Source of the DNA: JBPYFK01 sp051984675
GTDB taxonomy: Bacteria; Actinomycetota; Actinomycetes; Mycobacteriales; Pseudonocardiaceae
Assembly: GCA_051984675.1 (NCBI GenBank)
Contig: JBPYFK010000100.1
Span: 56,581 to 120,580 of the forward strand
DNA length: 64,000 nucleotides
Reading direction: 5' to 3'
Translations under genes and position numbers: made by a program
Shown: piece after piece, positions 24,562-32,503 of the stretch
How positions within the stretch are numbered: position 1 is the first letter of the stretch
Layout of the letters: the number at the start of each line of letters is the position of its first letter
The notes under the pieces: generated by a model
Told to the model about the DNA's origin: nothing
The model's database searches: none
The model's input: only the letters and a program-made list of their open reading frames with translations

Positions 24562-25413
24562 TCAGGTCAGATCGGTGATCCGCCGCGCGATCACCTTGGC
24601 CGATTCGTGCTCGTTCAGCGCTGCTTCGCACAGCCGCTGCGCGGCCCGAGTGTACCCCTGAACCTGATCGTGATCCTGTACGTAGAAAGCACCATCGGGT
24701 ATCTCCACATAGCCCACCGGACGGGCGGTTTCGAAGTCCAGAATGGTGAACTCGCCGTCCAATCCGTCGTGCACCGCGACCGAAAACGGCATGACGTGCA
24801 GGGCGGTGTTGTCGCGCTCGGCGAGGTCCAGAAGATGTCGCAGTTGCTGGCGCATCACCTCGGGGCCGCCCACCACCCGGTGGAGGACCGACTCTTCGAT
24901 GACCGTGGTGAACCGCAGCGGCCGCTCGTCGAGAAGCCGGGACTGCCGGGCCATCCGCAGGTTGACCACGCGCTCGGAGTCCAACGTGCTCACCCGGAGG
25001 TGGCCGACGAGCAACGCCGCGGCATATTCCCGAGTTTGCAGCAGACCCGGCAGCGCCAGTGGCTCGTACATGAATTCCGCCGTGGCCAGCCCTTCCAACC
25101 CGACGAAGGTCTTCAGCCAGTCCGGCACGACATCCGAGAACGGTGCCCACCAGCTGCCTCGATCCGCCGCGCCGGCCAGGGAAGCGAGCCGGTTCATGTG
25201 CGCGACGTCCGCATCGTAGAACCGCAGCAGCGTCGTGACCTCCTCCGGTTGCTGTTGGTTCCGGCCCGTCTCCAAGTAGTTGATCTTGGAATGACTGCAT
25301 CCGAGCACCTTGCCCGCCTCGCCCTGGGTTCGGCCCGCCCGCAGCCGGGACTGCCGTAGCTCGTTGCCGATCAGCCAGCGCAGCGCGGAAGGATCGGCCC
25401 GGTCGGCCACCAT
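24562..25413 (-). CDS. XRE helix-turn-helix regulator with DUF5753 domain (Scr1-type)
   Basis: 283 residues from an ATG at 25413 with GGAGGTG at good spacing. Residues ~15-70 are an XRE HTH (ELRQSRLRAGRTQGEAGKVL, CSHSKINYLETGRNQ). The remainder is DUF5753 (FVGLEGLATAEFMYEPLALP, GLLQTREYAAALL, HVMPFSVAVHDGLDGEFTIL), the usual partner in actinobacterial DUF397 pairs. It probably represses its own operon and answers an unknown signal. A small divergent gene starts 350 bp away. The intervening region from 25414 to 25766 probably holds both promoters; I see no clear operator there. Confidence 0.88.
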   Translation of the reverse strand: MVADRADPSALRWLIGNELRQSRLRAGRTQGEAGKVLGCSHSKINYLETGRNQQQPEEVTTLLRFYDADVAHMNRLASLAGAADRGSWWAPFSDVVPDWLKTFVGLEGLATAEFMYEPLALPGLLQTREYAAALLVGHLRVSTLDSERVVNLRMARQSRLLDERPLRFTTVIEESVLHRVVGGPEVMRQQLRHLLDLAERDNTALHVMPFSVAVHDGLDGEFTILDFETARPVGYVEIPDGAFYVQDHDQVQGYTRAAQRLCEAALNEHESAKVIARRITDLT

Positions 25414-25766
25414 CGCACCTCCGTCTCGCCCGTTCGCGTGTTCAGGTACGGCTGTTCTACTCCTGTTGCGTAGCCCATGCGGGTGGTTCTTGGTCATCCG
25501 GCCCCGTTGGCAACGCGGGCACGCAACCCGGCGTTGGTGATGTTTTCGCCGCGTATCGCAGGTCAGTCTGACAGCCGGGCGGAGGATGAAGCGGAGATTC
25601 ACCCGCGTCGGGCACATACGTAGGCAAATGTGCCGAGTAATGTGCCCGCTGCGATCCGCAGTGGACCGTGGTCGCTTCGGCGGCCTTCCGGTGGGACCGG
25701 GCCGGCCAACTCTCCCCGACTCGGCCCGGTCCCACCGCTTCCAGGACCACATGCAACGGGGGACCC

Positions 25767-26027
25767 ATGACGAAAGCTCACGGAGCGCATCGGCTTCGAC
25801 GACATCATCCGCAGCAGCGTCGAGCCAGCGAGATCCGGTGCCGGACCGTCGCCGGACAGCCGGACGAGCTCATCATCACCGAACTCGGGGACAACCTGGT
25901 GTCGGTCGCCCCGGCATCCGGGGCCTGGCCACCAGTGGTGCTGCGCGCTTACCCCGACGTGGCCCGGTTGCGTGCTCGGCTGCGCGACACGGTGATTCGC
26001 ATGTCCCAGAACGAGCCGCGAATGTGA
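25767..26027 (+). CDS. Small hypothetical protein divergent from the XRE/DUF397 unit
   Basis: 86 residues from an ATG with GGGGACC immediately upstream. The sequence has a basic start (RLRRHHPQQRRASEIRC), a central strand-like part (DELIITELGDNLVSVAPASG) and a C-terminal helix (YPDVARLRARLRDTVIRMSQ). No domain recognised. Composition and codon use look coding. Its position opposite an XRE/DUF397 pair suggests it could belong to the same regulatory unit, but nothing in the sequence proves it. Confidence 0.45.
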   Translation: MTKAHGAHRLRRHHPQQRRASEIRCRTVAGQPDELIITELGDNLVSVAPASGAWPPVVLRAYPDVARLRARLRDTVIRMSQNEPRM

Positions 26028-26303
26028 CCCCTGCGGTGGGAGTCGTCAGGATCAGGCGCGGGCTGTCCGGTCATCGCGGCCGGCGCGTCTGGACCCGGCG
26101 TTTGGGACCGCAGGCACGCGCGATCTTCCTGAACCGGGTGGGGTGTTCGGGAAGGTCGTGCATCCAGCGTGCTGCCCCGTGCCCGGATTCGCGGCTGGGC
26201 GCGGGGCAGCACCGCTCAAGTGTCTCGACATGACGTCGGCGATATCGGTGAATTGCCTGGCGTACCTCAACGAACGGCCGAAGCGCCCCGCGCTCCCGAA
26301 GTC

Positions 26304-27083
26304 CTAGCCGAGTTGGTTCACCAGGACCGCCTCATTAGCGACGCCGATCGGGCCGTGGATGTCGAAGAGCCTCGCGTGCGCCACGCCGACTCCGGTGAAC
26401 TCGACGTCCCGCTCAGCCTCGATGCCCAACCATTCGCCCGACATTTCCCGGTGCAGGTACAGCGTGACGTCCGAGTTGATCCACGGACCGAACGGCTCGC
26501 GCACCGGGCTCGCCGCGCTGATGCAGTCCGCCAGGACAGCGACGTGTACCAGCGGTGTGGTCGGTTCGTCGGCCAGCAGCGGAACCGGGAGCCGCATCCA
26601 CAGCTGCCCCGGACCGGGTTCCCACTGCCGGGAGAGCCAGCGAACGTCGATGACGTCATGCACGCCCGTACGCAGTTCCATCCCGCGCGGTAGCAGCGAC
26701 TTGTCCGGCAGGCCATCCGGCCCGGGGAAGGGCACCGCCGCGGCTTCCGGGGTCGCTTCGGGCATCTCCGATCGGCGCAGCGCCTGCGCGGTGAGCCGTG
26801 AGAGCTCGACGCCGTCAGCGGACAGGCTGGCTTCGATCACCTGGAGCCGCTTGCCGTCCCGGACCGTCCGCGCCGACACCGCGAGTTCGGACCTGGGTAC
26901 CGGCCGCAACAGATCCACGGTCATCCGGGCGACGCACATCTCAGGATCGTCGACCAGCTGCTCCACGGCCCGCGCGAGCAGGCCAAACACCGGTCCGCCG
27001 CCGGTCAGTTCGCCCCATGGGTTCCCGGCGGCCTCGGTCGGCACGAACAACTCGCCGTGCCGCTCGAACAACGGTTGAGACAC
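26304..27083 (-). CDS. Thioesterase family protein (double hot-dog acyl-CoA thioesterase)
   Basis: 259 residues from a GTG at 27083. Two hot-dog halves are visible. The N-terminal one has AAGNPWGELTGGGPVFGLLA, VARMTVDLLRPVPRSELAVS and KRLQVIEASLSADG. The C-terminal one has PLVHVAVLADCISAASPV, INSDVTLYLHREMSGEWLGI and GVGVAHARLFDIHGPIGVA. This is the actinobacterial TesB-like arrangement, which hydrolyses acyl-CoA. Substrate unknown. It is downstream of a TIGR03089 gene on the same strand, 64 bp away. Confidence 0.82.
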   Translation of the reverse strand: MSQPLFERHGELFVPTEAAGNPWGELTGGGPVFGLLARAVEQLVDDPEMCVARMTVDLLRPVPRSELAVSARTVRDGKRLQVIEASLSADGVELSRLTAQALRRSEMPEATPEAAAVPFPGPDGLPDKSLLPRGMELRTGVHDVIDVRWLSRQWEPGPGQLWMRLPVPLLADEPTTPLVHVAVLADCISAASPVREPFGPWINSDVTLYLHREMSGEWLGIEAERDVEFTGVGVAHARLFDIHGPIGVANEAVLVNQLG

Positions 27084-27147
27084 AAGAACCGATGCTACTC
27101 GACAGTAACTTAGCCTGTCGCGGCTGTGTGAGGCCCGTCGCCCCTGC

Positions 27148-27873
27148 TCAGGCGATGCCTTCGACGCCGAGGTCGACCGTCGTGCGCTCGCTCTCCCGCC
27201 GGCCAGGCAGCTTGGCGGGATCGGGGTTAGTGCACTGCACCAGAGATGCCTGCGCGGCGAGTACCGACAGCAGCCCGTCGAGTACGCCGTCCGGCAGCGT
27301 CCAATCCAGAGTGGACAACACGCGGTCGTCCTTGCTGATACCCAGCTTCGCCGCGCGGTCGCGTGCGGCGGTCACAACATTATCCACAGTGGACTCAAAC
27401 AGGGCTGGCGTCGACGGGTCGATCGGCAGCAGCGGCGAGAAGTCGTCGCCGTGCGCGCGGATCTCGGTGACGTAGTCCAGCACGCTTTCCGGGAGATCCC
27501 GCAGCGGCGCGCCAAGCGCGTCGAGCGCGACGCAGGCAACCACACCCGCGCCCTGCCCGCGCTCCGGCGCCGAGGCCGGGACCAGCGCCACTTCCGCGCC
27601 GGCCGGGTCATCGGTGACCTGGCATCCGCACCACCACGCGCCGAACAGGATTCCCGCCGTCTGCCAGTGCGCGGGCAACCGGACGGCCACCGGCGAACCC
27701 GGCTCCACGTCGAACTCGTCGACCAGCCAGTTCGCCGTCTTCGCGGCCCAGTTCGCCGTGGTGATGCGGGACAGCTCGACACGCGCGCCGCTGGCATCGT
27801 CGTAATGCGTGATCAACGGTCGGGGCGCACCGCTTGCCAGCAGCGGTTCCAGCAGCGCCTTGGTGATGCTCAT
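27148..27873 (-). CDS. TIGR03089 family protein (AMP-binding-like)
   Basis: 241 residues from an ATG at 27873. It resembles a truncated N-terminal AMP-binding domain: LITHYDDASGARVELSRITT, NWAAKTANWLVDEFDVEPGS, VAVRLPAHWQTAGILFGAW. It lacks the catalytic adenylation core, as is normal for TIGR03089. The family is restricted to actinobacteria and is often found beside rmlB/rmlD or LytR genes, as here. No activity is known. A TTATCCACAGTGGAC sequence (27380-27394) lies inside it. Confidence 0.85.
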   Translation of the reverse strand: MSITKALLEPLLASGAPRPLITHYDDASGARVELSRITTANWAAKTANWLVDEFDVEPGSPVAVRLPAHWQTAGILFGAWWCGCQVTDDPAGAEVALVPASAPERGQGAGVVACVALDALGAPLRDLPESVLDYVTEIRAHGDDFSPLLPIDPSTPALFESTVDNVVTAARDRAAKLGISKDDRVLSTLDWTLPDGVLDGLLSVLAAQASLVQCTNPDPAKLPGRRESERTTVDLGVEGIA

Positions 27874-27944
27874 GTCCGCAGGCTATCCGGCGCCCGGCCT
27901 GGCCGATCGCGCGGAGCATTGATTGCGGAGCATTGATTGATGAG

Positions 27945-28103
27945 GTGCGGGGCCGTCGGCCGGATGCTCTCATCCTGCACAAGCACAACACCTTCACCGG
28001 CCGCGACTACCTCAGTCTTGACCTCGGCTTTGACGCCACGGTCCGACTCGGAATGTCTCGTGCGTCACTGCGTCCACCTCGCCAGGGGCCTCACCCTAAC
28101 TGA
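27945..28103 (+). pseudogene. Possible short gene remnant upstream of rmlB
   Basis: The 400-bp stretch 27874-28275 holds no full gene. One 52-codon frame reads RRPDALILHKHNTFTGRDYL then SLDLGFDATVRLGMS, which looks like real protein sequence and ends at a TGA. It loosely recalls the middle of isochorismatase-like hydrolases (DxxxxKHxxxxFxGTDLD...LGVDTVVLTG). There is no start or ribosome site. A 14-bp direct repeat (GCGGAGCATTGATT, 27910-27937) lies just before it. Remnant status and family are both weak guesses. Confidence 0.2.
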
Positions 28104-28275
28104 TGGTATTCAGTCGACTACTAGCCGCGATCGCGTGTCGGCGGTGCAGAGGCAACCGCTCGCACTGTTCGGATGCGTTCCTGGCATCGTTCAGTGAGTG
28201 AGGTGTGGACGTGCCACACTGCGTTCAACTCACCGCGATGACCACCGGTGAGGACCACCGATGAGGAAAGGCGCG

Positions 28276-29271
28276 ATGCGAGTTCTGGTCACCGGCGGGG
28301 CCGGCTTCATCGGGTCGCACTACGTGCGGCAGCTGCTGCACGGGGCGTACCCGGCGTTCGGTGACGCCGAGGTGGTGGTCCTGGACAACCTCACCTACGC
28401 CGGCAACGAGGAGAACCTCCGCGAGGTCGCGGACCACCCCCGGCTGCGGTTCGTGCGCGGTGACATCTGCGACCCGGAGCTGGTCAGGCAGCTGATGCGT
28501 GGAGTCGACGTCGTGGTGCACTTCGCCGCCGAGTCACACGTGGACCGCTCGATCCTGGGGGCGTCGAACTTCGTGACCACCAATGTGCTCGGCACCGACA
28601 CGTTGCTGCAGGCGGCCCTCGCCGCTGGCGTGGGCAAGTTCGTGCAGGTCTCGACCGACGAGGTGTACGGCTCGATCGATGAAGGGTCCTGGCGGGAGGA
28701 CCACCTCCTGGAACCGAACTCGCCGTACTCGGCGTCCAAGGCCGGCGCGGAGCTTCTTGCCCGCGCCTACTACCGCACGCACGGGCTGCCGGTCTGCGTC
28801 ACGCGGTGCTCGAACAACTACGGGCCGTACCAGTTCCCGGAGAAGATGATCCCGCTGTTCGTGACGAACCTGATGGACGGCAAGAAGGTCCCGCTCTACG
28901 GTGACGGCCTCAACGTGCGGGACTGGTTGCACGTGACGGATCACTGCCGGGGCGTGCAACTCGTGGCCGAGTCCGGTCAGCCGGGCGAGCTGTACAACAT
29001 CGGTGGCGGGACCGAACTCACCAACCGGGAGCTGACCGAGCGCCTGCTGGCCGCGATGGGTCACGACTGGTCGATGGTGCGCCCCGTCGCCGACCGCAAG
29101 GGCCACGACCGCCGCTACTCCCTGGACGACAGCAAGATCAGAGCGGAACTCGGCTACGCGCCCACGGTCGACTTCGACACCGGCCTCGCCGACACCGTGC
29201 GCTGGTACCAGGAGAACCGCGCGTGGTGGGAGCCGCTCAAGGCGAACGCGGAACTGAGCACCGCGAAGTGA
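28276..29271 (+). CDS. rmlB: dTDP-glucose 4,6-dehydratase
   Basis: 331 residues from an ATG at 28276, preceded by GAGGAAAGG; an in-frame ATG at 28261 would add five residues. Extended SDR enzyme: NAD-binding VLVTGGAGFIGSHYV, active-site VSTDEVYGSIDEGSW and YSASKAGAELL (Tyr/Lys pair), VTRCSNNYGPYQFPEKMIPL, and GHDRRYSLDDSKIRAELGY. RmlB oxidises and dehydrates dTDP-glucose, the second step towards dTDP-rhamnose, which actinobacteria need for the arabinogalactan linker. It overlaps the rmlD start by one base (TGATG), so the two are coupled. Confidence 0.95.
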   Translation: MRVLVTGGAGFIGSHYVRQLLHGAYPAFGDAEVVVLDNLTYAGNEENLREVADHPRLRFVRGDICDPELVRQLMRGVDVVVHFAAESHVDRSILGASNFVTTNVLGTDTLLQAALAAGVGKFVQVSTDEVYGSIDEGSWREDHLLEPNSPYSASKAGAELLARAYYRTHGLPVCVTRCSNNYGPYQFPEKMIPLFVTNLMDGKKVPLYGDGLNVRDWLHVTDHCRGVQLVAESGQPGELYNIGGGTELTNRELTERLLAAMGHDWSMVRPVADRKGHDRRYSLDDSKIRAELGYAPTVDFDTGLADTVRWYQENRAWWEPLKANAELSTAK

Positions 29272-30242
29272 TGGCAGGAGATTCGGCCCGCGATCTGGAT
29301 ACGGCCCGGCTCGCGCTGCTGGTGCCGGGTGGGCATGGCCAGGTGGGCAGCGACGTGGCGCGCGTGGGCGCGCGCGGTGACGTGGCGCGCGTGGGCGCGC
29401 GCGGTCGCGACTCGTTGGTGCACGCGCCCGGCTCGGGCGAGCTGGACATTTGCGACGCGGAGGCGGTCGCCGACGCGGTCGGGTCGTTCGCCGAGACCGC
29501 GCGGAACGCCGGCCTGCGGCCGGTGGTCGTGAACACCGCCGCATACACCGCGGTGGACGCGGCCGAAACAGACCCGGAGCGGGCAGCGGCGGTCAACGCC
29601 GCCGGAGCGGCTGCGCTGGCGGACGCGTGCCACGCGTCCGGGCTCCCGCTGGTGCACGTGTCGACCGACTACGTCTTCGCGGGCGACGCGACCGAGCCGT
29701 ACGAGCCGGAGGACCCGACCGGTCCACGTTCGGTCTACGGACGCACGAAGCTCGACGGCGAGCGCGCGGTGCTTCGCTCGGCCGCGCGGGCGTGGGTCGT
29801 GCGCACGGCGTGGGTGTACGGCGCCATGGGCGCGAACTTCGTCAAGACGATGGTCCGGCTCTGCGCCGAGCGCGCCACACTGTCCGTTGTGGACGATCAG
29901 GTCGGGTGTCCGACATGGTCCTACGATCTGGCTCAGGGCTTGGTGCAGCTCGCCGCGCGAATCGCACACGGCAGCGGCCCAAAACGCGAAGTACTGCACT
30001 GCACCAACAGCGGGCGCGCCAGCAAGTTCGAGTTCGCCCGCGCGATCTTCGAGGAGCTGGGAGCCGACCCGGAGCGAGTGCGGCCCTGCACGAGCGACCA
30101 GTTCCCGAGTCCCGCGCCCCGACCGGCGTTCTCGGTGCTGTCGGACCGGGTGTGGCGTGAGGCGGGGCTGACGCCACTACGGCCCTGGCGCGAAGCACTC
30201 GCGGCGGCATTCGCCGAGCATGGCGAGGCATTTCGGGCGTAG
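29271..30242 (+). CDS. rmlD: dTDP-4-dehydrorhamnose reductase
   Basis: 323 residues from the ATG at 29271, which shares its A with the rmlB stop. The RmlD fold is seen: GGHGQVGSDV (nucleotide loop), VVNTAAYTAVDAAETDPE, VSTDYVFAGDATEPYEPED, the catalytic YGRTKLDGE, and VRTAWVYGAMGANFVKTM. It reduces dTDP-4-keto-rhamnose with NAD(P)H, the last step to dTDP-rhamnose. The N-terminal region carries a perfect 27-bp duplication (29352-29405) that inserts a second DVARVGARG between the first helix and the next strand. This is not usual for the family, and whether the enzyme still folds normally is unclear. Confidence 0.92.
   Translation: MAGDSARDLDTARLALLVPGGHGQVGSDVARVGARGDVARVGARGRDSLVHAPGSGELDICDAEAVADAVGSFAETARNAGLRPVVVNTAAYTAVDAAETDPERAAAVNAAGAAALADACHASGLPLVHVSTDYVFAGDATEPYEPEDPTGPRSVYGRTKLDGERAVLRSAARAWVVRTAWVYGAMGANFVKTMVRLCAERATLSVVDDQVGCPTWSYDLAQGLVQLAARIAHGSGPKREVLHCTNSGRASKFEFARAIFEELGADPERVRPCTSDQFPSPAPRPAFSVLSDRVWREAGLTPLRPWREALAAAFAEHGEAFRA
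29352..29405. repeat. Perfect 27-bp tandem duplication inside rmlD
   Basis: The 27 bases at 29352-29378 (GACGTGGCGCGCGTGGGCGC and on) are repeated exactly at 29379-29405. The frame is kept and the peptide DVARVGARG is doubled. Sequence identity suggests a recent event. Confidence 0.92.
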
Positions 30243-30410
30243 GGCGACTTTCCATCCGGGGTGACGGCTGATCGAAAGAGAACGGCGGCGCTGAAAGCAC
30301 AGACGGTCAGAGGTTGACCGGCCAGGTGTGTTCGCTGCTGGGTTCATCCCGCCACACGGGGTGTGTGCCATCCGGGGTCCACCATCTCGAAAAGTTCCGG
30401 GCCGCTGCGG

Positions 30411-30838
30411 GAGGCGTTGGTTACGTACCCGCATGAAAGCGAGTTGCCTCCCGCAGCGACCGCAGGCTGAGCCGTCGTTGTGCACTTCCAAGCGGGTCAG
30501 CGCGTTTTCCCCTAATCCGTGCCCCACGGCTCTATGACTAGGCCCCCGGGGCGGGTCTGGTCGATCGATGCTCGGGGGATCGTGCGAACGGCCGTCGCGA
30601 TCACCCGGTCATAAGAAGCACCGGTCGGGTGTCCCTCGGTGCCGGCCGCTGTGAGCACGATCGGGGAGTATGCGGCCTTATTCAGCGCATGGCGCGCGCT
30701 GTCGGCGATATCTGGATCAACATCTATCGAGACTACGTGCCCGTGCTCGCCGACTCGCTCGGACAGGAGGGCGGCGTTCCACCCCGTGATGTCTGTCCGG
30801 CGCCATGCCCGGGGCCGGGGGGTCGATTCCGTTCAGCG
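30411..30838 (-). pseudogene. Decayed protein-isoaspartate-type (PCMT/FxLD) methyltransferase
   Basis: On the minus strand a 94-codon frame from 30796 to a TAG at 30512-30514 reads GWNAALLSERVGEHGHVVSI, DVDPDIADSARHALNKAAY, GASYDRVIATAVRTIPRA and QTRPGGLVIEPWGTD. These are SAM-binding motifs I to post-II of PCMT-like methyltransferases. Directly past the stop, another frame continues the family's C-terminal part: ENALTRLEVHNDGSACGRC and RQLAFMRVRNQR. One frameshift near 30513 would join them. The N-terminal half is gone: a TGA lies upstream in frame and the glycine-rich motif I is corrupted (RRTDITGW). The stretch from 30243 to 30917 holds no intact gene. PCMT-like enzymes of this type occur with lanthipeptide or FxLD precursors, but none is visible here. 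Confidence 0.7.
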
Positions 30839-30917
30839 AGCGCCCTGAAGCTCATTCACCGCCGTCAAGGCGGGGGCGTGGTGTGAGCGGTTCGGGTTCT
30901 CGGCAGAATGTGTCGGC

Positions 30918-31814
30918 GTGGACGCAGCGCGCAGCCAGACCCAGGGCATCAAGGACTACGGCGACGAACTCGCCGTGGTCTCCGTGACGTACTCGCCGGG
31001 CGAGACCCTGGAGCGGTTCCTCGACACCCTGGGTCGGGCCACGAAACGCGAGGTGCGGGTGGTGCTGGCCGACAACGGTTCCACCGACGGCGCTCCCGAG
31101 CGCGCGGCCACCCGTGAGGGCGTCGAGTTGCTGCCGACCGGGGGCAACCTCGGGTACGGCAGGGCCGCGAACAAGGGGGTCGCCGCGCTGGGCGACGAGT
31201 TCGGGTGGGTGGTCATCGCCAACCCGGACGTGGAATGGGCCGAAGGCAGCCTTGACGCGCTGCTCACCGCTGCCGAGCGCTGGCCGCGCGGCGGGGCGTT
31301 CGGCCCGCTGATCCGGGAGCCGGACGGCAGCGTCTATCCCTCCGCCCGGCTGCTGCCGTCTCTCGGGCGCGGCGCCGGGCACGCGGTGTTCAGCAGGGTG
31401 TGGCCGTCCAACCCCTGGTCACGTTCCTACCGGCAGTCGGAGGCGGCCATCGACGAACGTACCGCGGGATGGCTGTCGGGGTCCTGCTTTCTGGTGCGGC
31501 GAGCGGCGTTCGACTCGGTCGGCGGTTTCGATCCGCGCTACTTCATGTACTTCGAGGACGTGGACCTCGGCGAAAGGCTCGGTAAGGCCGGCTGGCTCAA
31601 CGTCTACGTGCCCAGTGCGGAAGTCGTGCACCTCGGTGGCCATGCGACCGCGCAAGCGTCAGCGCGGATGCTCGCCGAACACCACCGCAGCGCCTACCGC
31701 TACCTCGCCGACCGGCATCAGGGCGCGGCTTGGGCGCCGCTGCGGGTTGCGCTGCGCGCCGGGCTGAAAGCGCGGGCGCGGATCGAGACACGTACGGACC
31801 GTAACCGCAAGTGA
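30918..31814 (+). CDS. wbbL: Rhamnosyltransferase WbbL (GT2), arabinogalactan linker
   Basis: 298 residues from a GTG. The GT2 fold shows VVSVTYSPGETLERFLDTL, VLADNGSTDGAPERA, GGNLGYGRAANKGVAALG, the DxD-like VVIANPDVEW and WLSGSCFLVRRAAFDSVGGF, then YFMYFEDVDLGERLGKAGW. WbbL moves rhamnose from dTDP-rhamnose to decaprenyl-PP-GlcNAc, building the linker between peptidoglycan and arabinogalactan on the inner face of the membrane. Proximity to rmlB/rmlD supports this. A short hairpin terminator follows the stop at once. Confidence 0.9.
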   Translation: MDAARSQTQGIKDYGDELAVVSVTYSPGETLERFLDTLGRATKREVRVVLADNGSTDGAPERAATREGVELLPTGGNLGYGRAANKGVAALGDEFGWVVIANPDVEWAEGSLDALLTAAERWPRGGAFGPLIREPDGSVYPSARLLPSLGRGAGHAVFSRVWPSNPWSRSYRQSEAAIDERTAGWLSGSCFLVRRAAFDSVGGFDPRYFMYFEDVDLGERLGKAGWLNVYVPSAEVVHLGGHATAQASARMLAEHHRSAYRYLADRHQGAAWAPLRVALRAGLKARARIETRTDRNRK

Positions 31815-31815
31815 C

Positions 31816-31835
31816 CCGGCGGCGGAGGCCGCCGG
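31816..31835. terminator. Bidirectional hairpin between wbbL and the convergent gene
   Basis: CCGGCGGC (31816-31823), loop GGAG, GCCGCCGG (31828-31835): a perfect 8-bp GC stem that fills the 21 bp between the wbbL stop and the stop of the minus-strand neighbour. A compact actinobacterial terminator without a T tract is the simplest reading. Confidence 0.65.
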
Positions 31836-32243
31836 CTACGGCCACCCACGGAACTCTTGCCGGGGCGGGGTGCTGAACTGCCCGTACGTCCCCGGCTCGC
31901 GTTGCGCTTCATACGAGTTCGTCGGTAACTGGCCGACGAACGTGTCGTCCCACTTCGCCGGGGCACTGTGACCTTGAGATCCCTGGCCCTGCGGTACCTG
32001 ACTCTGCTGCGCCTGCCGCTGCGGCGCTTGGCCCTGGTGGGAACCCTGGCCCGGAGGCTGGGGGAACGCCCCGGTCGCGTCCGGGTCCGGTCCGGTCCCG
32101 TCCGCCTGGTTCACCAGATTGCGCGGAATCCGCACGGTTGACGAGGCGTCCATCGGAGAGATCGCATCATCAGGGGTGACGACGAACGCACCGCGTGCCC
32201 TCGCGCGAGCGAGTGTCTCGTCGGCTCGGTGACGGGGGTCCAT
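31836..32243 (-). CDS. Hypothetical Gln/Pro-rich protein
   Basis: 135 residues from an ATG at 32243 with GAGAGGG upstream. The N-terminus is charged (DPRHRADETLARARARGAFV) with VTPDDAISPMDASSTVRIPR. The middle is low-complexity Gln/Gly/Pro (QGSHQGQAPQRQAQQSQ and similar). The C-terminus ends WDDTFVGQLPTNSYEAQREP. No signal peptide or membrane segment is seen. I do not recognise the family. It diverges from manC, and the 32244-32503 interval should hold both promoters. Confidence 0.6.
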   Translation of the reverse strand: MDPRHRADETLARARARGAFVVTPDDAISPMDASSTVRIPRNLVNQADGTGPDPDATGAFPQPPGQGSHQGQAPQRQAQQSQVPQGQGSQGHSAPAKWDDTFVGQLPTNSYEAQREPGTYGQFSTPPRQEFRGWP

Positions 32244-32503
32244 AGATGCCCTCTCGCTAGCTCCGCCGGTCAACATGTGCTTACCGGACGTCAACCGCTG
32301 ACATGCCGGTCCTGCTCTCGGCACACCAACGCCAACCCTGCGCGCCGGTTACGGTTCCCGGGCTCTCCGCTGCCCGCGACCCGGGGTTCGCCCCGAAGTA
32401 TGACGTAGGCATCTCGGTGGGTGGCCCCGATCCCATCATGGCGCTGCCGATGCAAGAGTATTCCCCTAACGGTGTTTCGTCAGCACGAAGGAGGAGCCAC
32501 GGC

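Noticed and set aside
30629..30886. Plus-strand frames of 69-85 codons between rmlD and wbbL
   Set aside because: They are antisense to the methyltransferase remnant, which has recognisable motifs.
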